In this document: one piece after another, positions 34,186 to 42,019 of the stretch
How positions within the stretch are numbered: position 1 is the first letter of the stretch
Layout of the letters: every line of letters starts with the position of its first letter
From: Ruminococcus sp. JC304
Lineage (GTDB): Bacteria > Bacillota > Clostridia > Lachnospirales > Lachnospiraceae
Length of the DNA: 64,000 bases
Direction of reading: 5' to 3'
Assembly (NCBI GenBank): GCA_000285855.2
Contig: HE978651.1
Span: forward strand, 1,991,062 to 2,055,061
Position numbers and translations under genes: made by a program
Notes under the pieces: generated by a model
Told to the model about the DNA's origin: nothing
Seen by the model: only the letters and a program-made list of their open reading frames with translations
Databases searched by the model: none

Positions 34186-35973
34186 TCAGATTGCTCTTGT
34201 GGCATCTTTCAGCCATTCTCTCTCTTCTTCATCCAGATATGGAGAAATCTTCTCATATACCTGTGCATGGTAATCATTGAGAAGGTTACGTTCCCGGACA
34301 CTCATCAGTTCCGGCACCACTCCATCCAGATCAAAAGGTACCATGGTCAGAAATTCAAAGCACATAAACTGACCATACTCTGTTTTTTCAGCTTTTTTGC
34401 AGACCATCAGATTTTCATGACGGATTCCAAATCCATCCTCTCTGTAATATCCCGGCTCATCGGAGGTGATCATTCCCTCCTCCAGCACTGCATTTCCACC
34501 CGGAACAGTTTTCCATCGGAAACTATTGGGTCCTTCATGGACATTCAGAAGATACCCTACTCCATGACCGGTTCCATGCTTAAAATCCTCTCCCATTTCC
34601 CACAGTGGCTGTCTCGCCAGAATATCCAGATTTACGCCGGTACAGCCATGAAGAAATCTGGCGGCTCCCAGATTCAGAGTTCCCCGCAAAACTGCTGTGA
34701 AGTACTTTTTCTCTTCCTCAGAAGTGGGTCCCATGACAATAGTACGGGTAATATCAGTAGTTCCCTCTTTATAATGTCCTCCTGTATCTGCCAGAAGAAA
34801 ACTGGTTGGTTCCAGAGGAATATCTGTTTCGGGTGTTGCAAAATAATGTACAATGGCAGCATGCTTTCCATAGGCAATAATCGGATCAAAACTGTTATCT
34901 ATGAAATCCTCCTGTTCCGAACGGAATTCATACAGCTTTTCTGCTGCACTTAATTCTGTGATCGGAATCCTTCCAACATTTTTCTTTAACCAATATATGA
35001 ACTTTGTAACTGCAGCTCCGTCTCTGATATGCGCAATGCGTTCATTTTCCACCTCAACAGGATTCTTAATCGCCTTGGGAAGAAGTGTAAGATTTTCTTC
35101 ATCCAGAATCCGGGTGTCTGCCGGAATATTACTAACCAGACGACTGTTGACTTTCTTTTTGCAGAGAAGAACTTTTTCGTCCTTTTTAAATGTTTTCACA
35201 TACTCATAGATATTGTCATAGGGAAAAAGAGTCACACCATCTTTTTCCAGTGCTTCCAGTACGTCTGTCTGAAAGGCTTTCTCATTTGCAAAAAGTCTGA
35301 TCTCTGTTTTTGTCATTACCAGATAAGAAAGAACCACCGGACAGCAGTGGATATCTCCCCCACGTATATTTAACAGCCAGGCAATATCATCCAGAGAGGT
35401 CAGTACAAATAAATCTGCACCCTTTTTCTCCATTGCTTTGCGGATTCTTGCGCATTTATCAGCTCTGGATTCTCCTGCCCATTTTATATCCAGCTCTGTA
35501 ACCGGTTCACAGGAAAGTGCAGGGCGGTTTTCCCATACTTCACCTATCAGATCATAATCTACAGAAAGAAATGCTCCCTTCTTTCCAAGAATTTTTTTCA
35601 GTTCAACAGCCTCTTTGGCATTCACAGTTCTTCCGTCAAAGCCAAGACACATTCCATCTCCTAATTTCTCTTCCAGGAACTCATGTACTGTGGGAACCCC
35701 CGGCTCTCCCATCTTGAAAAGCTCCACTCCTGTTCCTTCCAGCTGTGCTGCTGCCTGGATAAAATAGCGGCCGTCAGTCCACAGCCCTGCCATATCCTGC
35801 AGGATTACTGCAGTTCCCGCTGAACCTGTAAATCCTGTGATGTATTTTCTGCATTTAAAATATTCCCCTACATATTCAGATGCATGAAAATCATCTGTCG
35901 GAACCAGATAAGCATCTATTTTTCTCTCCTGCATCTTCTCTCTGAGTGCAGCAATTCTTTCATTGACTGTCAT
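34186..35973 (-). CDS. Xaa-Pro aminopeptidase (aminopeptidase P family)
   Basis: About 595 residues, the long three-domain form with two creatinase-like N-terminal domains and a C-terminal M24 pita-bread peptidase. Metal ligands are visible in LADTGGHYKEGTTDITRT, HGTGHGVGYLLNVHEGP and DEPGYYREDGFGIRHENL. It removes the N-terminal residue from peptides with proline in position two. The start at 35973 is taken because AAAGGAG is nine bases ahead; the ATG two codons earlier is only three bases from it. LarE lies 31 bp upstream on the same strand. Confidence 0.93.
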   Translation of the reverse strand: MTVNERIAALREKMQERKIDAYLVPTDDFHASEYVGEYFKCRKYITGFTGSAGTAVILQDMAGLWTDGRYFIQAAAQLEGTGVELFKMGEPGVPTVHEFLEEKLGDGMCLGFDGRTVNAKEAVELKKILGKKGAFLSVDYDLIGEVWENRPALSCEPVTELDIKWAGESRADKCARIRKAMEKKGADLFVLTSLDDIAWLLNIRGGDIHCCPVVLSYLVMTKTEIRLFANEKAFQTDVLEALEKDGVTLFPYDNIYEYVKTFKKDEKVLLCKKKVNSRLVSNIPADTRILDEENLTLLPKAIKNPVEVENERIAHIRDGAAVTKFIYWLKKNVGRIPITELSAAEKLYEFRSEQEDFIDNSFDPIIAYGKHAAIVHYFATPETDIPLEPTSFLLADTGGHYKEGTTDITRTIVMGPTSEEEKKYFTAVLRGTLNLGAARFLHGCTGVNLDILARQPLWEMGEDFKHGTGHGVGYLLNVHEGPNSFRWKTVPGGNAVLEEGMITSDEPGYYREDGFGIRHENLMVCKKAEKTEYGQFMCFEFLTMVPFDLDGVVPELMSVRERNLLNDYHAQVYEKISPYLDEEEREWLKDATRAI

Positions 35974-36004
35974 TATCATCTTCTCCTTTGCCGGCATAAG
36001 TTTT

Positions 36005-36823
36005 TTATTGATCCAACACTTTCTTTTCCAGTGTCTCATTCATGCTTCCCATACGATATCCCAGAATATCCATGGTCACATAAGTAAACCCATACTCTTT
36101 AAATTTCTTTGCTATATCCTCACGTACATTCTGCTCCAAAAGCTTTGGAAATTCTTCGGGCATGATCTCAATTCTTGCAAGCAACCCATGAATGCGGACA
36201 CGAACCTGGTGAAATCCATAGTCAAGTAAAAGCTGCTCTGCTTTCTCAACCATTCCAAGCTTCTCTTCACTGATGGTCTCTCCATAGACAAATCTGGAAG
36301 ACAGGCAGGCAAAGGACTGCTTATCCCAGGTAGGAAGTCCCAATTCCTTTGAGTATTCTCTGATCTCCGCTTTTGTCAGCTTTGCTTCCCGTAAAGGACT
36401 TTTAATCCCAAGCTCCTTTACAGCGATCAAACCGGGTCTATAGTCTCCGTTATCATCCATGTTAGACCCCTCTGCAATATATTCGATTCCATTATTTTTC
36501 GCAATATCTCGGATTTTCTCAAACAGTTCCTTCTTGCATAAGTAACATCTGTTTGGCGGATTCTGAGAAAAGCCTTCAATCTCCAGTTCCTCAGACTGAC
36601 AGATCACCTGCCTGATTCCCTCTTTCTCACAGAATGCCTTTGCTTCTTTCAGCTCTCTTTTTGGAAAAGAACAGGACTGGGCTGTAACAGCAATGGCTTT
36701 ATCTCCCAGTACATCATGTGCTACCTTTAACAGAAATGTGGAATCCACTCCACTTGAAAAAGCAACTGCTACACTTCCAAGTTCTTTCAGATATCGCTTT
36801 AAATATTCCAGTTTATTTTCCAT
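36005..36823 (-). CDS. larE: LarE-type ATP-dependent sulphur transferase
   Basis: A 272-residue PP-loop protein: SSGVDST (23-29) binds ATP; SFACLSSR carries Cys173, the position of the sacrificial cysteine in Lactobacillus LarE; NPPNRCYLCK adds Cys93 and Cys96. LarE puts sulphur on the nicotinic-acid-derived precursor of the nickel-pincer cofactor of lactate racemase. A three-cysteine set is known in LarE forms that hold a [4Fe-4S] cluster and act catalytically. No larA, larB or larC is seen here. AGGAG precedes the start at 36823; the ATG at 36850 lies upstream of that site. Confidence 0.88.
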   Translation of the reverse strand: MENKLEYLKRYLKELGSVAVAFSSGVDSTFLLKVAHDVLGDKAIAVTAQSCSFPKRELKEAKAFCEKEGIRQVICQSEELEIEGFSQNPPNRCYLCKKELFEKIRDIAKNNGIEYIAEGSNMDDNGDYRPGLIAVKELGIKSPLREAKLTKAEIREYSKELGLPTWDKQSFACLSSRFVYGETISEEKLGMVEKAEQLLLDYGFHQVRVRIHGLLARIEIMPEEFPKLLEQNVREDIAKKFKEYGFTYVTMDILGYRMGSMNETLEKKVLDQ

Positions 36824-36871
36824 AATTTTGTACTCCTGTTTTGTTTCCAAATTTCAAAACATACTTATATT

Positions 36872-36900
36872 AGTATAATAAATTCCCAATATATTTTCAA
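36872..36900 (-). promoter_or_regulatory. Promoter of larE-pepP
   Basis: TTGAAA (36895-36900), 17-bp spacer, TATACT (36872-36877) on the minus strand. Confidence 0.75.
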
Positions 36901-36906
36901 TGACCA

Positions 36907-36935
36907 TTGTGGTTTTTTTTATTTTTTAGTATAGT
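36907..36935 (+). promoter_or_regulatory. Promoter of the HAD phosphatase gene
   Basis: TTGTGG (36907-36912), 17-bp T-rich spacer, TATAGT (36930-36935), about 40 bp ahead of the ATG. Divergent from the larE promoter. Confidence 0.55.
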
Positions 36936-36973
36936 TATGTTACAGAATTATCTACAGAAGGGAATCTATTACT

Positions 36974-37804
36974 ATGCCAGATATCAAATTGATCGGTCTT
37001 GATCTGGATGGTACACTGCTTACCACCACAAAGGAACTTACCGAAAATACAAAAAAAGTACTTACCCAGGCCCTTGATGCAGGAATTGAAGTGCTGGTAG
37101 CTACCGGTCGTCCGTTCAGCGGAATTCCGAAAGAATTGCAAAAACTGCCCGGTATTCACTATGCGCTTACCTCCAATGGAGCCCGAGTCCTGGATATCCG
37201 CACGGAAAAAGTCATAATAGAACAGCTTCTTCCTCTGGAAAGCGCAATAAAGGCTCTTCGGATTTTTGAGAAATACGACACTCTCTGCGAAATCTATTTC
37301 CATGGTCAGGGATATGCAGAAGAAAAAAAATTATCCCAGATCAGCCGTTACCACCACAATCCACATATGTGGGATTATTTCCGCACTACCCGCAAATTTG
37401 TACCTGACCTGTGGGAATTAATCCGTCAGGACGGACAGGCCATGGATAAAGTCCAGGCTCTTTTTGCAGATATGGACGAACGGGAGTCTGCATGGAACGA
37501 ACTGACCCAGATCAAAGAACTGGAACCTGTAGGCTCCTTAAGCTACAATATCGAAGTAAATGCTGCCGGTGTAAATAAAGGAACTGCTCTGATCACACTG
37601 GGAAAAATGCTTGGAATCCCCAGAGAATCTATCATGGCCTGCGGAGACGGCGATAATGACCTGTGCCTGATCAAAGAAGCCGGTCTGGGTGTGGCTATGG
37701 CAAACGCAGAGCCTGCTGTAAAAGCTGCTGCTGATTATATTACCACCTCCAATGATGAAGAGGGCGTAGCTAAAGCCATTGAAAAATTTGCCTTAAAAAA
37801 ATAA
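36974..37804 (+). CDS. Cof-type HAD phosphatase
   Basis: A 276-residue HAD IIB phosphatase. It has the nucleophile motif GLDLDGTLL (about 7-15), the motif II Thr in ATGRPFSG, and the C-terminal GDGDNDLCLIKEAGLGVAMANA with metal-binding Asp residues. A C2 cap domain lies between. Cof-type enzymes act on sugar phosphates, pyridoxal phosphate or FMN; the specific substrate is not predictable. Single-gene transcript with a strong terminator. Confidence 0.93.
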   Translation: MPDIKLIGLDLDGTLLTTTKELTENTKKVLTQALDAGIEVLVATGRPFSGIPKELQKLPGIHYALTSNGARVLDIRTEKVIIEQLLPLESAIKALRIFEKYDTLCEIYFHGQGYAEEKKLSQISRYHHNPHMWDYFRTTRKFVPDLWELIRQDGQAMDKVQALFADMDERESAWNELTQIKELEPVGSLSYNIEVNAAGVNKGTALITLGKMLGIPRESIMACGDGDNDLCLIKEAGLGVAMANAEPAVKAAADYITTSNDEEGVAKAIEKFALKK

Positions 37805-37808
37805 CGAA

Positions 37809-37848
37809 AAAAAGATGTGTCTCCTTTTCTGCGCAGACACATCTTTTT
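37809..37848. terminator. Bidirectional terminator between the HAD gene and agcS paralogue
   Basis: A perfect 14-bp stem, AAAAAGATGTGTCT (37809-37822) with AGACACATCTTTTT (37835-37848). It serves both convergent genes. Confidence 0.92.
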
Positions 37849-37855
37849 ACTTTTA

Positions 37856-39397
37856 TTATTTCTCAAATTTTTTCTCATCCCAGTATACGCAGTCATTCCT
37901 GTCAATCACACCGGAATCAAAAGGTGTACCATCATTTTTCTTATAATGCTTAGTTGCTTTAAACACACATCTGGCGCCTGCAAATACAATCGGCACATTA
38001 AAATACACGATCAGAATATTTCCCAGGTCCGAGAATGCCCACAAATTTCCCAGCTCAAGTCCTGCCAGATTGCACAGAATACCAAAGGCTGCCACAAACA
38101 GGGCAATACAGCGTACAATATTAATGCAGGCAGCATCCTTGCGGATACGATTAGCCGCAATCTCTGAAAAACTGATCATTCCCAGCAAACAAGTAAAAGC
38201 AAAAAGTCCAAAACAAAGAGTAACTAAAAATGTGATCACTGCATTCATAGAGGTTCCCGGAGTAAGTACGGCAATGGACTCTGTAAACTTCGGAAGCTTA
38301 TCCAGCTCTGCCCAAGCCTGTGCATTTTCTCCTGTCCAGCAATGTGCCATAACAACTACAAAGCCGGTAAGTGTACAGATCACAATGGTATCCAGAAAAA
38401 CTCCCAGAGAGGCCAGAATTCCCTGTTCACAGGGATGCTTGGCATCTGCTGCCGCAGCAGACATAGTAATTGTTCCCTGACCAGCCTCATTAGACATTAA
38501 TCCCCGTTTCACACCCTGCGCCAGAACAGTTCCCATTGCCCCACCGAAAAATGCCTGAGGCTTAAATGCTCCGCCAAATACTGCTGTAAAGAAATAAGGG
38601 ATCCGTCCAATGTTGAGAATGATCAGTATAAATACTACCGCAACATACAGCACTGCCATAACCGGAACCATCATATCCGTCCATTTAGATACCTTTTTGA
38701 TTCCTCCAAAAGCTATAGCCGCTGTCAGAATCATGATAGCCGCACCTGCAATATAATAAAACAGGGAATTCACCGGAATTGTTTTTCCTGTAAGAATCTC
38801 GGCCATTCTTCCTACCGAAGAAACTACATTAAAGCCCTGTGCAGGCAGACAGCATAATGCATACAGAATATAAAGTACAGATAAAAACACACCAATCCAT
38901 ACTTTATTTCCTAAAAGCTTTCTTCCATAAAATGGAAGGCCGCCTACAAATTCATCATCCTTTTTCTCTTTAAAGATCTGAGCCAGTACAGCCTCCATGT
39001 AGGCAACTGCCATTCCGAAAAATGCGGAAATCCACATCCAGAAAAGCGCTCCCGGTCCCCCTACTGCTATGGCACCGGTCACACCGATAATATTTCCAGG
39101 TCCCACACGCATAGCTGCACTTAACAAAAAAGCAGCCAATGGACTGATTCCGGTTTTTACAGTACGTCTCTCAGTAAGAATCCGGATTCCCTTTTTAAAA
39201 TGAGTAACCTGAATAAATCCAAGTTTGATAGTAAAAAAAATGCCTGATCCCAAAAGTACAATGATGGCAAGCGAGATATTACCTAAAATAGGAATATTTC
39301 TGTACCATTCCATATTTGTAGGAAAATCCCATAGAAAATCAGACAAAGGACCAATAAACCCAAATACACTGTTAATCGCTGCAAAAACACCCTGCAT
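37856..39397 (-). CDS. Sodium:amino-acid symporter, AgcS family (second copy)
   Basis: A 513-residue paralogue of the transporter at 25279-26694, with about eleven helices, a RVGPGNIIGVTGA segment in place of the usual GTGNIVGVATA, GGPGALFWMWISAFFGMA and a SNEAGQGTITMSAAAA segment. The replacement of ATIGTGN by RVGPGN at the ion/substrate site suggests a different amino acid or coupling ion. No riboswitch is visible upstream, only a TATAAT box without a good -35. The start at 39397 fits an AGAGGGGG site six bases ahead better than 39403. The C-terminus is polar and charged. Confidence 0.9.
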   Translation of the reverse strand: MQGVFAAINSVFGFIGPLSDFLWDFPTNMEWYRNIPILGNISLAIIVLLGSGIFFTIKLGFIQVTHFKKGIRILTERRTVKTGISPLAAFLLSAAMRVGPGNIIGVTGAIAVGGPGALFWMWISAFFGMAVAYMEAVLAQIFKEKKDDEFVGGLPFYGRKLLGNKVWIGVFLSVLYILYALCCLPAQGFNVVSSVGRMAEILTGKTIPVNSLFYYIAGAAIMILTAAIAFGGIKKVSKWTDMMVPVMAVLYVAVVFILIILNIGRIPYFFTAVFGGAFKPQAFFGGAMGTVLAQGVKRGLMSNEAGQGTITMSAAAADAKHPCEQGILASLGVFLDTIVICTLTGFVVVMAHCWTGENAQAWAELDKLPKFTESIAVLTPGTSMNAVITFLVTLCFGLFAFTCLLGMISFSEIAANRIRKDAACINIVRCIALFVAAFGILCNLAGLELGNLWAFSDLGNILIVYFNVPIVFAGARCVFKATKHYKKNDGTPFDSGVIDRNDCVYWDEKKFEK

Positions 39398-39527
39398 ATA
39401 CATCCCCCTCTTTCCAGCTGATGCTCTGTTACATTCTGTTACTATTTATTATACAGAAATTTTTCGAATAGTATATTGTATTTTGTGGGGGATATATTGC
39501 AAAAAGTGATATTTTATCTGTTAGTAA

Positions 39528-40709
39528 TTATACAATACCGTCAATCTCTACCTCAGCCTCAATATCCTGGGTATAATCAATATCTTCATATCGGAATCCA
39601 AACATATGATAAAAATCTTCCCAGTATCCATCAATGTCACAATATTCCTTTACTGTATCCGTAGTGACCGCTTTCCAGCATTTTTTTACTTCCTCCTGTA
39701 TTTCAGGCATTAATTCATAATCATCCATGCGGATAAACCCGTTTTCATCTGTCTGAAATCCTTCCGGTGTATAAAGCTTCTGTGTAAACAGTCTTGCAAT
39801 CTGCTGAATGCAGTTTTCATGATTTCCGGCCTTTTTCATAACCTTATAAAGAATAGCAAAATACAAGGGTACAACTGGAATTGCTGCGCTTGCCTGGGTT
39901 ACCAGCCCTTTGTTTACAGAAATTACTGCGCGGACATCCGGATGTGCCTGATTAATCTCAGTCATGGTTTTCTGTAAATGCTGTTTGGCTATTCCAATGG
40001 TTCCGTGGTAGTAAATCGGATAAGTCAATTCCGGACCAATATAAGAATATGCTACTGTCACTGCATTCTCAGCCAGTACATCTGCTGCTTTTAATGCATC
40101 AATCCAGTCTGCCCAGTCTTCTCCTCCCATAACTTTAACTGTGCTTAAAACTTCCTCTTCAGTTGCAGGTTCCACTGTCTTTTCTGTAATCTGGTTATTT
40201 CTCAGATCAAGGCTCTTTTCTGTAAAAGCTTCCTCTGTAGTCTTGAGACAGGAAGACCAGGTTTTTCCCTCACCATCTGTACGTCTGGGTGCTGCCAGAC
40301 TATAGACTACCAGATCTACTTTTCCCATATCTTTTCGGATCAGTTCAATTGCTTTCTCTTTCATCTCCCCGGAAAAAGCGTCCCCATTGATGGTTTTCGC
40401 ATAGGCACCTTTTTCTGCTGCCAGATGATGAAATTCTGCTGTATTATACCATCCCGGTGTAGCTGTCCTTCTGCCGTTTGCCTGACGTTCAAACATAATC
40501 CCCAATGTGTCAGCGCCACAGTTTTCCAGTGCACAGATGCGGGATGCAAGACCATAACCAGTAGAACATCCAATGATCAGTGCCTTCTTTGTTCCCTTTA
40601 CCTTTCCCTGCTTACAGGCATACTCTGCCTGATTTCTTACACTCTCTGCACATCCCTGTGGGTGTGCGGTGGTGCAGATATATTCTCTTACTTTCGGTTC
40701 AATGATCAT
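39528..40709 (-). CDS. fabV: Trans-2-enoyl-CoA/enoyl-ACP reductase (FabV/TER)
   Basis: A 393-residue NAD(P)H-dependent reductase. The Rossmann motif GCSTGYGLASR is near residue 48 and the FabV-type Y-x8-K catalytic pair lies in YYHGTIGIAK. It reduces the trans-2 double bond of enoyl-ACP in fatty acid synthesis or of crotonyl-CoA in butyrate formation (TER). Operon context does not decide between the two, though the FabT-like palindrome at its promoter favours membrane lipid synthesis. The start at 40709 has GAGGAG nine bases ahead. Confidence 0.95.
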   Translation of the reverse strand: MIIEPKVREYICTTAHPQGCAESVRNQAEYACKQGKVKGTKKALIIGCSTGYGLASRICALENCGADTLGIMFERQANGRRTATPGWYNTAEFHHLAAEKGAYAKTINGDAFSGEMKEKAIELIRKDMGKVDLVVYSLAAPRRTDGEGKTWSSCLKTTEEAFTEKSLDLRNNQITEKTVEPATEEEVLSTVKVMGGEDWADWIDALKAADVLAENAVTVAYSYIGPELTYPIYYHGTIGIAKQHLQKTMTEINQAHPDVRAVISVNKGLVTQASAAIPVVPLYFAILYKVMKKAGNHENCIQQIARLFTQKLYTPEGFQTDENGFIRMDDYELMPEIQEEVKKCWKAVTTDTVKEYCDIDGYWEDFYHMFGFRYEDIDYTQDIEAEVEIDGIV

Positions 40710-40788
40710 ATTTTTTCTCTCCTCAATCTTACAAACCAATTATTATCATTCCCATCAGATGAATCTGTCTGATTCGTTATAATTTCCA

Positions 40789-40811
40789 AATATTTTGATT
40801 CTCAAAATATT
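40789..40811. promoter_or_regulatory. FabT-like palindrome at the fabV promoter
   Basis: Perfect 10-bp arms AATATTTTGA and TCAAAATATT around a 3-base centre, overlapping the -10 box. It resembles the TTTGA-n3-TCAAA operator bound by MarR-type fatty-acid regulators (FabT). No fabT gene lies in the window, so the regulator is inferred. Confidence 0.6.
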
Positions 40812-40837
40812 ATAGCAAAGAAAAAGCAAAACGTAAA
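40809..40837 (-). promoter_or_regulatory. Promoter of fabV
   Basis: TTTACG (40832-40837), 17-bp spacer ending TGC, TATAAT (40809-40814); the TGnTATAAT form is an extended -10. Confidence 0.8.
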
Positions 40838-40899
40838 GCAAAAATATTTCTTTCTTGCCTATGTTCTGCTTTTTAAACTTTCAGATTTCTCTTTTTTTA

Positions 40900-41421
40900 T
40901 TATTTTGCAGTAGTACTTCCAAAGCCTCCATTACGGATTTCTGTAGCATCATCATCTACTGTGATCCCATACTCTACAAAAATGCCCTGCATAAACCCTG
41001 TATCTGCGGGAATTGTCAAAGTTTTGTTTTCATTAGAATCATTTGTAAGCTTTGCAAAGATGTGACCTTCGTTATCTGAATAGAAATAGTCACTGTCAAT
41101 GATACCTACTGTATTATTGAGCTGGAGGCGGTATTTAAATCCCAGTCCACTTCGGGGATAGCATTTCAGTACCCATTCCGGCTGCATTTCCACGCGGATT
41201 CCTGTAGGAATCTTCACTGTTTCACCTGGTTTCATAACAAATTCTGCAGGTGCAAAGAAATCATATCCTGCACTGCCTGCTGTTGCTCTCTTTGGCAGAC
41301 GGATTGCTTCATATATTTTTTCCGCTTCTTTCTGAGACTGTCCAAATGTATCTGTCCAGTCTGCTGTGAAACGCTCTTTACTTACTTTGTAAAATTTCGC
41401 AATTCGTTTCATGCTTTTCAT
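40900..41421 (-). CDS. dut: dUTP diphosphatase
   Basis: A 173-residue trimeric dUTPase. Motif 1 ATAGSAGYDFFAP, motif 3 region YPRSGLGFK...NNTVGIIDSDY with catalytic Asp, and the C-terminal motif 5 GGFGSTTAK are all present. It hydrolyses dUTP to dUMP and keeps uracil out of DNA. The protein carries an N-terminal extension of about 45 residues compared with the common 145-residue form. Start at 41421 has AAAGGA close by; the ATG at 41412 is equally possible. Confidence 0.93.
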   Translation of the reverse strand: MKSMKRIAKFYKVSKERFTADWTDTFGQSQKEAEKIYEAIRLPKRATAGSAGYDFFAPAEFVMKPGETVKIPTGIRVEMQPEWVLKCYPRSGLGFKYRLQLNNTVGIIDSDYFYSDNEGHIFAKLTNDSNENKTLTIPADTGFMQGIFVEYGITVDDDATEIRNGGFGSTTAK

Positions 41422-41470
41422 TATTCCTTTCTCAATGTTCAAAACATTCTTTTTGCTTTTCCTGTTCAGC

Positions 41471-41515
41471 AAAAACAGGCAGTTCAGGTACACCTGAGCA
41501 TACTTGAACTACCTG
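41471..41515 (-). terminator. Terminator after nrdG
   Basis: CAGGTAGTTCA and TGAACTGCCTG arms (one mismatch) with five T at the 3' end on the minus strand. Confidence 0.75.
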
Positions 41516-41527
41516 TATATTTACTTC

Positions 41528-42016
41528 TTATTGGTGCAATACAATTTTTCCCTGGCGAAGAGTCTCCGGAACATCAATCACTCTTTGATTGCTGGAACCT
41601 TTCCACCTCAGGGAAAGCTCTTTCTTGTCTGCTTCAAATTCACCGTCTACGCAGACATCCAGATACTCTGTAATTTTCTCTCTGCAGATTTCCTCCCAGA
41701 GAAAGCCTGTATAAAGCCAAATGGTTTTATCCGGATATTTCTTTTTGATCTCCTTTGCAAGAGCTGTTACCTCAGTGATATTTGCCGGATGCAGCGGATC
41801 TCCGCCTGAAAATGTAATTCCACTGACATAATCCTTATCCAGCTCTGCAAAAATCTCTGTACGCTCTGCATCTGTAAAGGGCAGACCGCCATTGGGATCC
41901 CAGGTCACAGGATTCTGACATTCCGGGCAACAATGATCACATCCTGCCACCCACAGAACTACACGGAGTCCGTCACCATTCAGCATATCGTCCTTGGTAA
42001 TATTGTGATATCTCAT
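41528..42016 (-). CDS. nrdG: Anaerobic ribonucleotide reductase activase
   Basis: A 162-residue radical SAM enzyme. Its cluster motif C-x3-C-x2-C lies in GCDHCCPEC (about 25-33), followed by FSGGDPLHP. It makes the glycyl radical of the class III reductase NrdD, needed for deoxynucleotide synthesis without oxygen. The usual partner nrdD is not in the window. The gene follows pnp by 3 bp, so it may ride on the pnp transcript. dut, another dNTP gene, is downstream beyond a terminator. Confidence 0.93.
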   Translation of the reverse strand: MRYHNITKDDMLNGDGLRVVLWVAGCDHCCPECQNPVTWDPNGGLPFTDAERTEIFAELDKDYVSGITFSGGDPLHPANITEVTALAKEIKKKYPDKTIWLYTGFLWEEICREKITEYLDVCVDGEFEADKKELSLRWKGSSNQRVIDVPETLRQGKIVLHQ

Positions 42017-42019
42017 ATT

